A stretch of 64,000 nt of DNA, taken from the NCBI RefSeq assembly GCF_000283655.1, contig NC_016585.1:191001-255000 (forward strand). The letters run 5' to 3'. Position 1 is the stretch's first letter, and every line of letters starts with the position of its first letter. The DNA comes from Azospirillum lipoferum 4B. GTDB taxonomy: Bacteria; Pseudomonadota; Alphaproteobacteria; Azospirillales; Azospirillaceae. This document shows, piece by piece, positions 28,168 to 36,742 of the stretch. The notes beneath the pieces were generated by a model. The model worked only from the letters and a program-made list of their open reading frames with translations. It was not told the DNA's origin and did not search any database. The position numbers were made by a program, and so were the translations under genes.

Positions 28168-28812
28168 ATGGGGATGCGTGACGCGATGGGGCCGACGGCC
28201 ATGGGGATGAAAACCAAGGGAATACAAGCCTGCGGCGCGCTGCTGCTGGCCGGGCTGCTGCTGGCGGGCTGCAGCGTCGGGCGGATCAACAGCCGTGACT
28301 TCGCCCAGCCGGGTGCCGCGCTGCCGGCCGGCGCCACCGTCGCCGTTCTGCCGTTCGAGAACCTGACCAACCATCCCAATGCCGGCCAGATCGCCGCCGA
28401 TCTCGTCTCCACCGAGTTGTACGGCGTCGGCGGTGTCCGCATGGTGGAGGCCGGCCGGGTCCGCAGCCGCCTGTCGGAGCTGAAGTCCGCCGATGCCGGC
28501 CCCGCCGCGGCGTCCGACTCCCAGGCCGATGCCCCGCTCGACGCGCAGGCCGCCGGCCGGGCGCTGGCGGTGGACGCGGTGCTGGCCGGCAGCGTGTCGG
28601 AATACGGCTATCAGCATGGCCTGCGGGAAGAGCCGGTGGTCGGGCTGAACGCCCGGCTGGTGCGCGTCTCCGATGGTGCCGTTCTCTGGACCTCCAGCCA
28701 GTCGGAGGCCGGGCGCGGCTATTTCAGCCGCGACAGCGTCAACAACGTCGCCCAGCGCGTGGTGGCGCGCATGATCGACAGCCTGCGGCCGGTGGTCGCC
28801 GCCACTCCCTGA
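28168..28812 (+). CDS. pelC: PelC-like outer-membrane lipoprotein
   Basis: This 214-residue protein has a lipoprotein signal with the lipobox LAGC (Cys at about residue 35). The fold continues with ATVAVLPFENLTNHPNAGQIAADLVSTELY and a later LAGSVSEYGY, typical of the PelC/CsgG-like family. PelC forms a ring on the periplasmic face of the outer membrane around the PelB pore. At 214 residues it is slightly longer than the Pseudomonas protein (~170), with an Ala/Asp-rich insert around residues 108-130. The ATG at 28168 is used; an internal ATG at 28201 would give a more usual signal peptide. Confidence 0.82.
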   Translation: MGMRDAMGPTAMGMKTKGIQACGALLLAGLLLAGCSVGRINSRDFAQPGAALPAGATVAVLPFENLTNHPNAGQIAADLVSTELYGVGGVRMVEAGRVRSRLSELKSADAGPAAASDSQADAPLDAQAAGRALAVDAVLAGSVSEYGYQHGLREEPVVGLNARLVRVSDGAVLWTSSQSEAGRGYFSRDSVNNVAQRVVARMIDSLRPVVAATP

Positions 28813-28826
28813 GGCCCGGCCCGACG

Positions 28827-30227
28827 ATGAGCAGCCAGCCCCCCGCCGTCCCGGCAGCCACGATCCCCGCCGACGGTGCGCCCCGCCGCCGCTGGTTCGG
28901 CCTGCGTCCGGTGGCTCTGCTGGAACTCGTGCTGTTCTTCGGCGTGGTGCTGGGGCTGGATGTCTGGCTCGGCTCCGGCCATCGGTTCGAGGGGGTGCAG
29001 CCGCATCCCTTCTGGATCCCGGTCCTGCTGCTGGCGATCCAGTACGGCACGAACGAGGGCGTTCTGGCGGCGCTGGCCGCGACAGTGGCGCTGCGGCTGG
29101 GCAATGTGCCGGACGCCGGCATCACCCAGGACCTGTACGACCATCTCTTCACCCTGACGCGCGAGCCGATCCTGTGGCTGGTCGCCGCCGTGCTGTTCGG
29201 CGAGCTGCGCATGCGCCATCTGCGCGAGCGGGAGGAGCTGCGCGCCGGCCTTGCCGCCGCCCGGCAGGAGGCGGAGGCCATCGCCCGCTCCTACCGCGCC
29301 CTGAAATCGGTCAAGGAGAGTCTGGAGACCCGTGTCGCCGGCCAGCTGCGCACCGTCTTCACCCTCTATCAGGCCGCCAAGTCCATCGACCGGCTGGACG
29401 AGGGGGAGGTGATGCTGGGCGTCGCCGACCTCGTGCGCACCGTCATGAAGCCGGAGAAGTTCTCGCTGTTCCTGCTGAACAACGACGTGCTGGAATCGGT
29501 GACGAACGAGGGCTGGGACGACGACACCGACACCTATGCCCGCTGGTTCGACAGCGGCACCGCCCTGTTCCAGCAGGTGATCGCCCGCCAGCGTCAGGTC
29601 TGCGTCAACCGGGCCGAGGACGAACGCATCCTGGCCGGCGAAGGCATTCTGGCCGGACCGCTGGCCAGCAGCGACACCGGCGAGGTCGTCGGCATGGTGA
29701 AGATCGAAAGCCTGGGCTTCACCGACCTCAGCGTCAACACGGTCGAGAATTTCCGCATCCTGTGCGAATGGATCGGCACCGCGCTGGCCAAGGCGCGCCA
29801 GTACCGCACCGCCAACGAACAGCGGGTGTTCACCGACGACGCGCTCTATTCCTCCAGCTACATCGGCCGTCAGGCGGAATTCCTGGCGCTGCTCGGGCGC
29901 CGCATGGGGTTCGAGACCACGGCCATCACCATCCGCCCCGTCGGCATATCCCGCCTGTCGGTGGGCCAGCGGGCGGAGCTTGCCGCCGCCATCGGCGAGG
30001 CGGTGCGCGGCAGCCTGCGCGACACCGACCTCGCCTGCGATTTCGGCCATCAGGGAACGTCCTTCGGCGTCGTGCTGGCCGGCACGCCGCTGGACGGCGC
30101 CCGGCTGGTGGAGGCGAAGCTGGAGCGTGCCGTCCGGCAGGCCCTGCCGGCTGCCCTGGCCGACATCACCATCGGCTTCACCACCCGGCGGATCGAAGCT
30201 CCCGCGGATGGACAGGCGGCGCAATGA
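28827..30227 (+). CDS. pelD: PelD-like c-di-GMP receptor
   Basis: The 466-residue inner-membrane protein has about four membrane segments (about residues 25-135), a coiled coil (about 135-175), a GAF domain (about 175-330) and a degenerate GGDEF domain (about 335-450). The inhibitory-site motif RxxD is kept as RDTD (R398, D401). The active-site loop is GHQGTSFG instead of GGDEF, so cyclase activity is not expected. In Pseudomonas, c-di-GMP binding at this site switches on Pel synthesis. The intact RxxD predicts the same post-translational control here. It overlaps pelE by four bases (ATGA). Confidence 0.85.
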   Translation: MSSQPPAVPAATIPADGAPRRRWFGLRPVALLELVLFFGVVLGLDVWLGSGHRFEGVQPHPFWIPVLLLAIQYGTNEGVLAALAATVALRLGNVPDAGITQDLYDHLFTLTREPILWLVAAVLFGELRMRHLREREELRAGLAAARQEAEAIARSYRALKSVKESLETRVAGQLRTVFTLYQAAKSIDRLDEGEVMLGVADLVRTVMKPEKFSLFLLNNDVLESVTNEGWDDDTDTYARWFDSGTALFQQVIARQRQVCVNRAEDERILAGEGILAGPLASSDTGEVVGMVKIESLGFTDLSVNTVENFRILCEWIGTALAKARQYRTANEQRVFTDDALYSSSYIGRQAEFLALLGRRMGFETTAITIRPVGISRLSVGQRAELAAAIGEAVRGSLRDTDLACDFGHQGTSFGVVLAGTPLDGARLVEAKLERAVRQALPAALADITIGFTTRRIEAPADGQAAQ

Positions 30228-31360
30228 GCACCCCGTCCTCCGCCGCTTCCGAGGGTCTTGCCGGCGACCGGCCGTCCGCCGGCGTGGGCGAACTGCTGCT
30301 GGTGGCGCCGTCCGCCGGTCTGCTCGACGCCGCGGTGGCGGCATTCGCTCTCTCGGATCTGGCCTTCGGCCTGCCGGTCTGCGCGGCGCTGCATCTGGCG
30401 CTCTGCGGTCTGGTCGGGCTTTGGGTGCGCGGACTGGTGCGGCGTGGGCGCGACCTGCGGCTGGCCGGGCTTCTGCTGGTCACCATGGTGCCGCTGGGTC
30501 CGGTCGGGGCCGCCTGCACCGTGGCGACCGCGGCGCTGCTGGCGCTGTTCAGCCGCTATGCCACCGGGTTCCAGGACTGGTATCTCTCGCTCTTTCCCGA
30601 CAGCGAGATCGGCCCGGCGCGCGAGCTGTACGAGCTGATCGTGAGCGGGCGGGAGAACGCGCACCTCGCCGCCGGCGAGTCCTTCACCGACGTGATGTGG
30701 ATGGGCTCGCCGCAGCAGAAGCAGGCGGTGATCGCGCTGGTCGCCCGCCATTTCCGCCCCGCCTTCACCCCAGCGCTGAAGGCCGGTCTCGCCGACGCGG
30801 ATCCGTCCGTCCGCGTCCAGGCCGCCACCGCCACCGCACGGGTGGAGCATGAGTTCAACGAGCGCTGGCTTGCGCTGGACCATGCCGCGCGGGACCGGGC
30901 GGAGGATGCGGACGCCCTGGCCGCGCTCGCCCGCCATCTCGACGATTACGCCTTCTGCGGGCTGCTGGATGCCAACCGCGAGGCGGAGATTCGGGAAAAG
31001 GCGCTGGAGGGCTATCGCCGCAGCCTGGATCTCGCCCCCGATGACGACGGCATCCGCCTCGACCTCGGCCGGCTGCTGCTGCGCTGCGGACTGGCGGCGG
31101 AGGCGGCGGAGCGCTTGGAGCCGCTGGTCGACCGCACGCCCGACCGCCGCATCCTCTACTGGTACGCCGAAAGCCTGTTCCGGCTGGGCCGGTTCGCCGA
31201 GCTGCGGGCGCTGCCGGGCCGCCGGCCCGACCTGCTGGGCAACGAGGCCGAACTGCCCCACACCCTGCGCGACGTCTTCGCGCTGTGGCGCGGCGATTCG
31301 GCCGCGACACCGCCGGAGGCGGTTCCCCCGGAAGCCGGTGCGACGGAGCTTGCCGCATGA
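30224..31360 (+). CDS. pelE: PelE-like inner-membrane TPR protein
   Basis: The 378-residue protein has two membrane segments near the N-terminus (about residues 40-65 and 80-110), followed by a cytosolic helical region with TPR-like repeats (AALARHLDDYAFCGLLDAN, GYRRSLDLAPDDDGIRLDLGRLLL). This matches PelE, which links PelD and the glycosyltransferase PelF at the inner membrane. The start overlaps the pelD stop and the end overlaps the pelF start, both as ATGA, so the three proteins are probably made in step. Confidence 0.8.
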   Translation: MSTPSSAASEGLAGDRPSAGVGELLLVAPSAGLLDAAVAAFALSDLAFGLPVCAALHLALCGLVGLWVRGLVRRGRDLRLAGLLLVTMVPLGPVGAACTVATAALLALFSRYATGFQDWYLSLFPDSEIGPARELYELIVSGRENAHLAAGESFTDVMWMGSPQQKQAVIALVARHFRPAFTPALKAGLADADPSVRVQAATATARVEHEFNERWLALDHAARDRAEDADALAALARHLDDYAFCGLLDANREAEIREKALEGYRRSLDLAPDDDGIRLDLGRLLLRCGLAAEAAERLEPLVDRTPDRRILYWYAESLFRLGRFAELRALPGRRPDLLGNEAELPHTLRDVFALWRGDSAATPPEAVPPEAGATELAA

Positions 31361-32940
31361 GCCGCAACTCTTCCCTGCCCGAGGCGCCCCATGCCCCCAA
31401 GGCCGACGTCTGCCTGCTGATGGAGGGCTCCTATCCCTATGTCGCGGGCGGCGTGTCGACCTGGACCCATGACCTGATCCGTTCCCACGCCGACCTGACC
31501 TTCCACATCGTCGCCCTGGTCGCCGACCGCGGCGCCCGCCGGCTGGCCTACGAGCTGCCGCCCAACGTCACCGGCCTGACCCATGTCTATCTCCAGGACC
31601 CGCCCGCCGGCTGGCGCTGGCAGCCCGGAACGGCGCGGCTGGTGGCGGCGCTGGAGACGCCGCTCGGCCGGCTGCAGCAGGGCGGCGGGCTGGCGGAGGT
31701 GGCCGAGGTGCTGCGGCTGCTGGCGCCGCGGCGCGGCCGGGTCGGCAAGCGGGCGCTGCTGAACTCCGAGCACGCCTTCCAGATGGTGGTGCGCATGTGC
31801 AGGGCCGCCCTGCCGGACGCCTCCTTCCTGGAATATTTCTGGGGCAGCCGCGCCCTGATGAGCGGGCTGTTCGCCACGCTGCTGGTGCCGATGCCGCAGG
31901 CCTCCGTCTATCATGCCGTGTCCACCGGCTATGCCGGGCTGTTCGCTGCGCGGGCGAGGCTGGAGACCGGGCGGCCGGCGCTGCTGACCGAACACGGCAT
32001 CTACACCAACGAGCGGCGCATCGAGATCCTGATGGCCGAATGGCTGTTCGAGGGCGGCGACACCTCCCTGGTGCTCGACCGGAAGAAGCGCGACCTGCGG
32101 GATCTGTGGTTGGACACCTTCGCCAGCTACTCCAAGGCCTGTTACGACGCCTGCGACCGCATCATCACCTTGTACGGTGGAAACCAGGAGTTCCAGCGCC
32201 GCCAGGGCGCCGATCCGGCCAAGCTGACGATCGTGCCCAACGGCATCGACTATGCCGGCTATTCCCAGGTCCGGCGCGACCCGGAGCCGCGCCCGCCGAC
32301 CATCGCGCTGATCGGCCGCGTCGTGCCGATCAAGGACGTGAAGACCTACATCCGCGCGGCATCCATCCTGCGCGAGGACATCCCCGATTTGAAGGCGATG
32401 ATCCTAGGGCCGCTGGAGGAGGATCCCGGCTATGTCGAGGAATGCCGCACCATCGTGGCGCATCTGGGGCTGGAGCAGACGGTGATCTTCGCCGGCCGGG
32501 TCAAGCTGACCGAGTGGCTGGGCCGGGTCGACGCCATCGCGCTGACCAGCGTCAGCGAGGCGCAGCCGCTGGTGATCCTGGAGGCCGGCGCATCCGGCGT
32601 GCCGACGGTGGCGACCGACGTCGGGTCCTGCGCCGAGCTGCTGCTGGGCCGCCCGGACGAGGATCCGCCGCTGGGGCCGGGCGGGGCGGTGACGCCGCTG
32701 GCAAGCCCGCTCGACACCGCGCGGGAACTGCGCGCCCTGCTGCTCGACCGCCCGTGGCGCGAGCGCTGCGCCCAGGCCATCGCCCGGCGCGTCGCCCAGT
32801 CCTACGACAAGGTCGCCATCGACCGCATCTACCGCGCCATCTATGACGAGCACATCGCCATGCCGACCCGGCCGGTATCGCATGCCCCAACCACAGTCAA
32901 ACAAAGCCCCTCTCCCCTTGTGGGAGAGGGGTTGGGGTGA
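31357..32940 (+). CDS. pelF: PelF-like cytosolic glycosyltransferase
   Basis: This 527-residue GT4-type (GT-B fold) enzyme should polymerise Pel from UDP-sugars. Motifs include LLMEGSYPYVAGGVSTW near the start, ALLTEHGIYTNERRIEI, the hinge VPNGIDYAGYS, ALIGRVVPIKDVKTYI, and the EX7E motif in SVSEAQPLVILEAGASGVP. The conserved fold ends near residue 505. The last ~20 residues (VKQSPSPLVGEGLG) are encoded by the palindromic repeat, which also supplies the stop codon, so the native C-terminus has been replaced. This is unlikely to harm the catalytic core. Confidence 0.87.
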   Translation: MSRNSSLPEAPHAPKADVCLLMEGSYPYVAGGVSTWTHDLIRSHADLTFHIVALVADRGARRLAYELPPNVTGLTHVYLQDPPAGWRWQPGTARLVAALETPLGRLQQGGGLAEVAEVLRLLAPRRGRVGKRALLNSEHAFQMVVRMCRAALPDASFLEYFWGSRALMSGLFATLLVPMPQASVYHAVSTGYAGLFAARARLETGRPALLTEHGIYTNERRIEILMAEWLFEGGDTSLVLDRKKRDLRDLWLDTFASYSKACYDACDRIITLYGGNQEFQRRQGADPAKLTIVPNGIDYAGYSQVRRDPEPRPPTIALIGRVVPIKDVKTYIRAASILREDIPDLKAMILGPLEEDPGYVEECRTIVAHLGLEQTVIFAGRVKLTEWLGRVDAIALTSVSEAQPLVILEAGASGVPTVATDVGSCAELLLGRPDEDPPLGPGGAVTPLASPLDTARELRALLLDRPWRERCAQAIARRVAQSYDKVAIDRIYRAIYDEHIAMPTRPVSHAPTTVKQSPSPLVGEGLG

Positions 32941-33058
32941 GGGGGCGCAAATCCGGATCGCACCGGCCTTGCGGCCGGCCCCACCCCTCATCCCAACCCG
33001 CGAAACCTACGGATGCCTTTGGCCTCCTTCGGCCCCCGCCCCACAAGGGGAGAAGGGC
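32906..33058. repeat. Dispersed palindromic repeat, copy E, overlapping the pelF 3' end
   Basis: Outer arms GCCCCTCTCCCCTTGTGGG and CCCACAAGGGGAGAAGGGC face each other, with inner GGGTGAGGGGG/CCCACCCCTCATCCC segments and the palindrome CCGGCCTTGCGGCCGG. The left arm encodes the end of PelF. The element fills most of the pelF-pelG gap. Confidence 0.8.
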
Positions 33059-33155
33059 ATCCGCAACTGAAAGCCGCTGTTTTGGACCGACGATTCGATG
33101 CCCCAGCTTTCCATTCCTAACCAGTCCGCCGTCACCCTGAGCGGGGCCGCCTGAG

Positions 33156-34535
33156 ATGGCCGGCATCGGCTTCGCGCTCCGCCGGCTGGCCCGGCGCGAC
33201 GACCTGCTGGGCGTGCTGCAGGGCTACGCCCATTCCGCCTTCATCACCTCGGGGCCGTGGATGTTCACCATCCTGGCGCTGGCCGGCATCACGCTGTTCG
33301 GCCGCGATCTGGTGGGGGGGGAGCAGCTGACGCTGTTCCGCGTGGTGGTGATCTACAATTTCTGCTTCTCGGTGGTCCTGACCGGGCCGCTGGTGATGGT
33401 CGCCACCCGCTATCTCGCCGACGCCATCTATGCCAAGGAGGTGGAGGCGGCGCCGGGCATGCTGCTGGCGACGCTTGGGCTGGCCTATGCCATCGCCGGG
33501 CTGACCGCCGGTCCCTTCTATCCGCTGTTCAGCGGGCTGCCGCTGCCGGTGATGCTGGGCGGGCTGGCGAACTTCTTCCTGGTCTGCGGCATCTGGGTGG
33601 TGTCGATCTTCCTGTCGGCGCTGAAGGATTATCTGGCGGTCACCGTCGCCTTCGGCGTCGGCATGGCGGTGGGCATGGCCGCCACGCTGCTGCTGGGCGA
33701 CCGCTATGGCGCCGCCGGCATGGTCTGGGGCTTTTCCGCCGGGCTGGCGGCGATCCAGTTCGGGCTGATCGCGCGGGTGCTTGCCGAATATCCCTATCCC
33801 GTCGGCCGGCTGTTCGATTTCCTCAGCTATTTCCGCCGCTATTGGGACCTGGCGTCGATCGGCCTGTTCGCCAATGCCGCGGTGTGGACCGACAAATGGA
33901 TCATGTGGTTTGCACCGGAACGCGAGGTCGTCTCCGGCGCCATGACGATCTACAGCGCCTATGACGGCGCCATGTTCGTGGCCTATCTGACGACGCTGCC
34001 GGCGCTGACCCTGTTCACGGTGAACATCGAGACCCGATTCTTCGAGCATTACCAGGGCTTCTACCGCGACATCCAGAAGCACGCGACCTTCGACCAGATC
34101 GCGCGCAACCACCGATCCATCATCGCCGCCCTGCTGGACAGCAGCCGCAATCTGGTGATCCTGCAGGGGGCGGTCTGTGCCGTCTGCATCTTCCTGGCCC
34201 CGACGATCATCGGCGCCATCGGCCTGCAGTACCAGCAGATCGGCATGTTCCGCTTCGGCGTGCTGGGCGCCTTCTTCCAGGTGATGTTCCTGTTCTGCAC
34301 GGTCATCCTGGCCTATTTCGACCTGCGGGGGCGGAACCTGACGGCGCAGCTGGTCTATCTGGCAGCCAATGGCGGCTTCACCCTGCTGTTCAGCCGCCTG
34401 GGCTTCCCGTGGTACGGCTACGGCTATTTCCTCGGCTCGCTGGTCGCCTTCGCCGTCGCCTATCTGATGGTGGCCGACGCGGTGCGGCGGCTGCCCTATT
34501 TCGCCTTCGTCGCCAACAACCCGTCGGTACGATGA
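33156..34535 (+). CDS. pelG: PelG-like inner-membrane polysaccharide transporter
   Basis: This 459-residue membrane protein has about 12 hydrophobic segments and the typical PelG start (MAGIGFALRRLARRDDLLGVLQGY, then SGPWMFTILALAGI). PelG belongs to the MOP exporter superfamily and is thought to move the growing polymer across the inner membrane together with PelD, PelE and PelF. The length matches the Pseudomonas protein (456). The stop overlaps the start of a small secreted protein gene (ATGA). Confidence 0.88.
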   Translation: MAGIGFALRRLARRDDLLGVLQGYAHSAFITSGPWMFTILALAGITLFGRDLVGGEQLTLFRVVVIYNFCFSVVLTGPLVMVATRYLADAIYAKEVEAAPGMLLATLGLAYAIAGLTAGPFYPLFSGLPLPVMLGGLANFFLVCGIWVVSIFLSALKDYLAVTVAFGVGMAVGMAATLLLGDRYGAAGMVWGFSAGLAAIQFGLIARVLAEYPYPVGRLFDFLSYFRRYWDLASIGLFANAAVWTDKWIMWFAPEREVVSGAMTIYSAYDGAMFVAYLTTLPALTLFTVNIETRFFEHYQGFYRDIQKHATFDQIARNHRSIIAALLDSSRNLVILQGAVCAVCIFLAPTIIGAIGLQYQQIGMFRFGVLGAFFQVMFLFCTVILAYFDLRGRNLTAQLVYLAANGGFTLLFSRLGFPWYGYGYFLGSLVAFAVAYLMVADAVRRLPYFAFVANNPSVR

Positions 34536-35008
34536 CCCGCCGCTTCCTCACCGCCCTGCCGATGGGCCTGCTGATGGCTGCGCTCCTGCTTCCGCTGTCC
34601 GCCGGAGCGCAGGAGGTGCTGCCCACCGACCGCACCGCCCCCGGCCATCTGCGCCCGCCCTTCCGCGCCTACGAACCCCCGCCGCCCGGTCACGCGCCCC
34701 GCCCGCGCCGCACCGAAAGCCGCCGCGTCTACGCCCTGCCGGAGGGGGTGAAGGGCCTTGCCACCTTCGACCGCACCCTGTCGCACCTGTGCCAGCGCGG
34801 CGCCTTCCTGCAGGAGATCGACGGCCTCTATTGGGCGGCGACGCCGGATTTCCGCTATGGCGTCGCCTTTTCCGGCGGCGCCAACCTGGTCGATCCGCAG
34901 AACCGGCGCCAGCCCGGCAAGGCCTATTTCTTCCGCAACCAGGACAGCCGCTGCAGCGTCTGGGTCGGCGATCAGGCGAAGCTGATGCCGCACTACATCG
35001 GCGGCTGA
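34532..35008 (+). CDS. Small secreted protein of unknown function coupled to pelG
   Basis: I do not recognise this 158-residue protein. It begins with a clear Sec signal peptide (about residues 1-26, cleavage near AGA-QEV). A Pro/Arg-rich stretch (about 35-68) follows, then a compact globular part with two Cys (in LCQRG and SRCSVWVG) that may form a disulphide. The start overlaps the pelG stop by four bases, so it is translated with the Pel operon. Nothing like it is part of the seven-gene Pseudomonas pelA-G set. It is a candidate accessory periplasmic factor for Pel, for example one that binds the polymer or the separated PelA or PelB parts. This is inference from position only. Confidence 0.65.
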   Translation: MTRRFLTALPMGLLMAALLLPLSAGAQEVLPTDRTAPGHLRPPFRAYEPPPPGHAPRPRRTESRRVYALPEGVKGLATFDRTLSHLCQRGAFLQEIDGLYWAATPDFRYGVAFSGGANLVDPQNRRQPGKAYFFRNQDSRCSVWVGDQAKLMPHYIGG

Positions 35009-35095
35009 GCGCCACCGCTTCGGGCTGGACCGCTTCATGCGATATATGCGAGCCTGCCCCGCGACCATGGGGCGATTGCCAAGGGAGAATCACGC

Positions 35096-35794
35096 ATGAG
35101 CGAGCCCATCCGCCGCAAGGCCCTGGACGTGATCGCCGAGCGCCTCGATCTCGCCGGCCGCCGCATCGCCGATGTCGGCTGCGGTGAAGGCGGGTTCGTC
35201 CGCGCGCTGACCGGGCTGGGCGCCCAGGTGATCGGCGTCGAGTGCGGTGCCGAGATGCTGGAGCGCGCCCGTGCCGCCGAACCGGCCGGGAACGAGCGCT
35301 ACGTCGAGGGGGTCGGGCAGGACCTGCCGCTGCCCGACGCCTCCGCCGATTGCGTCGTCTTCATGAACAGCCTGCACCATGTTCCGGTGGAGCATATGGC
35401 CGACGCCCTCGCCGAAGCCGCGCGGGTGCTGCTGCCGGGCGGGCTCGTGCTGGTCAACGAGCCCATCGCCGACGGCCCCTTCTTCCAGCTGACCCGGCTG
35501 GTCGAGGACGAGGAGGAGGTGCGTGCCGCCGCCCTGGCGTCGGTCAGAAGCGCCTGCGCCGCCGGCCTGTTCGTCGAGCGGGAGGAGGTCGTCTATCTCA
35601 ACCCCGTGCGCTTCGACGGCTATGAGGCGTTCGCCACCCGGATGGGGCTGATCGATGCGGCCCGCAAGAGCCGCGTCGCCGCCGGCGAGGATGTCCTGCG
35701 CGCCCGCTTCCACGAGCTGGCGACCCTGCGCGACGGCTTCTTCTTCTTCGACCAGCCGGCCCGGCTGACCATCCTGGAAAAGCCGGCTTCCTAG
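35096..35794 (+). CDS. Class I SAM-dependent methyltransferase
   Basis: This 232-residue protein has the SAM-binding glycine motif DVGCGEGGFV, the acidic strand end VIGVECGAEML, and motif IV-like DCVVFMNSLHHV, typical of UbiE/Methyltransf_11 enzymes. The substrate is unknown. A good AAGGGAGA site precedes the start. The stop codon lies in the CTAG at the left end of the insertion sequence. The same CTAG is duplicated at the other end, so removing the element would leave the same last codon and stop. The protein is therefore probably full length. Confidence 0.82.
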   Translation: MSEPIRRKALDVIAERLDLAGRRIADVGCGEGGFVRALTGLGAQVIGVECGAEMLERARAAEPAGNERYVEGVGQDLPLPDASADCVVFMNSLHHVPVEHMADALAEAARVLLPGGLVLVNEPIADGPFFQLTRLVEDEEEVRAAALASVRSACAAGLFVEREEVVYLNPVRFDGYEAFATRMGLIDAARKSRVAAGEDVLRARFHELATLRDGFFFFDQPARLTILEKPAS

Positions 35795-35872
35795 GGCGTG
35801 TCGTCAGTTATGGGATTCCCAGCGGTAGGAATGCGTGATTCATAGAGGGTCGGCTGACGGGAGGGCCGACGA

Positions 35873-36627
35873 ATGCGACGCTATGCTTTGCGCGACGATC
35901 AGTGGGAGCGGGTCCAGGATTTTCTGCCGGGGCGGGTAGGCCATGTCGGGGGGACGGCGAAGGACAACCGCCTGTTCGTCGAGGCGGTGCTGTACCGTTA
36001 CCGGGCTGGCATTCCCTGGCGCGACCTGCCCACCCGGTTCGGGGATTGGAAGAACACCCACCGCCGCTACCGCCGCTGGTGCGAGAGCGGGGTGTTCGAG
36101 CGCCTTTTCAAAGCCCTGGCCGAGGACAGCGACAACGAGTACATGATGCTCGACGCGACCATCGTCCGCGCCCACCAGCACAGCGCCGGGGCGCGAAAAA
36201 AGGGGGCGCCTGCCAAGCCATCGGCCGATCACGAGGGGGGCTGACGACGAAGATCCATGCCATCGTGGACGCCTTGGGCAACCCGGTGGCGATCTCCCTG
36301 ACCCCCGGTCAGGCCTCTGACTTCAGCCAAGCCGCCCCTCTGCTCGACGCGGTCGAGCCGCAGGCCCTCATCGCCGACAAGGCCTATGATGGCGACGCCC
36401 TGATCGACGCATTGAAGGAGCGCGACATCGTCCCCGTCATCCCGTCCAAGGCTAATCGGCTGATCGCCCGCGATACCGATTTCGCCTTGTACCGCGAACG
36501 TAATCTCGTCGAGCGATTCTTCAACAAGCTGAAGGGCTTCCGAGCCATGGCAACTCGATACGACAAGCTTGCCAGCACTTTCTTGGCGGCTGTTTACCTC
36601 GTGTCGGCTGTCATCTGGCTCAACTGA
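35873..36627 (+). CDS. IS5-family transposase, made by -1 frameshift from two frames
   Basis: The first frame (35873-36244, 123 residues) holds the N-terminal DUF4096-type region (LRDDQWERVQDFLPG) and the first catalytic Asp (MMLDATIVRAH). The second frame (through 36627) holds the second Asp (LIADKAYDGD) and the Glu (RNLVERFFNKLKGFRAMATRYDK). Together they give a complete DDE enzyme of ~250 residues. The frames overlap, and the slippery heptamer A AAA AAG at 36196-36202 is in the correct register for a -1 shift. So this is programmed frameshifting and not a broken gene. The stop codon lies in the right inverted repeat. Confidence 0.85.
36196..36202 (+). other. Programmed -1 frameshift site in the transposase
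   Basis: The heptamer AAAAAAG is read A AAA AAG in the first transposase frame (Arg-Lys-Lys) and is followed by GGGG. A slip of one base back leads directly into the second frame, which carries the rest of the catalytic triad. Confidence 0.75.
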
Positions 36628-36640
36628 CGACACGCCCTAG

Positions 36641-36742
36641 AGTGAGATCGGTTCAAGCGGAATCGCTTGAAGCGTGAATCACACGGAAAACCATAAGCTT
36701 AGAGTCCGTCTGGTGCTTCAATAAGCACCAGACGGACTCTAA
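36641..36742. repeat. Dispersed palindromic repeat, copy 2: perfect 20-bp hairpin plus conserved tail
   Basis: Perfect arms lie at 36699-36718 and 36723-36742 around a 4-base loop. On the reverse strand the tail contains GATTCACGCT, GCGATTCCG and CCGATCT in the same order as the copy at 6141-6243. The arm sequences of the two copies differ, but both pair perfectly. The hairpin overlaps the arsR stop codon and may terminate that gene. The other end touches the insertion sequence. Confidence 0.75.

Larger units (their letters stand above)
35791..36640 (+). mobile_element. IS5-family insertion sequence with terminal inverted repeats
   Basis: The 850-bp element carries perfect 19-bp inverted ends (CTAGGGCGTGTCGTCAGTT at 35791-35809 and its complement at 36622-36640). 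The outer CTAG on both sides may be a target duplication, making the core ends 15 bp. It encodes one transposase in two overlapping frames. Both ends are intact, so the element may still be mobile. Confidence 0.85.

Noticed and set aside
36196-36244. Transposase read as a frameshifted pseudogene
   Set aside because: The slippery heptamer is in the correct register, the catalytic residues are complete across the two frames, and the element ends are intact.
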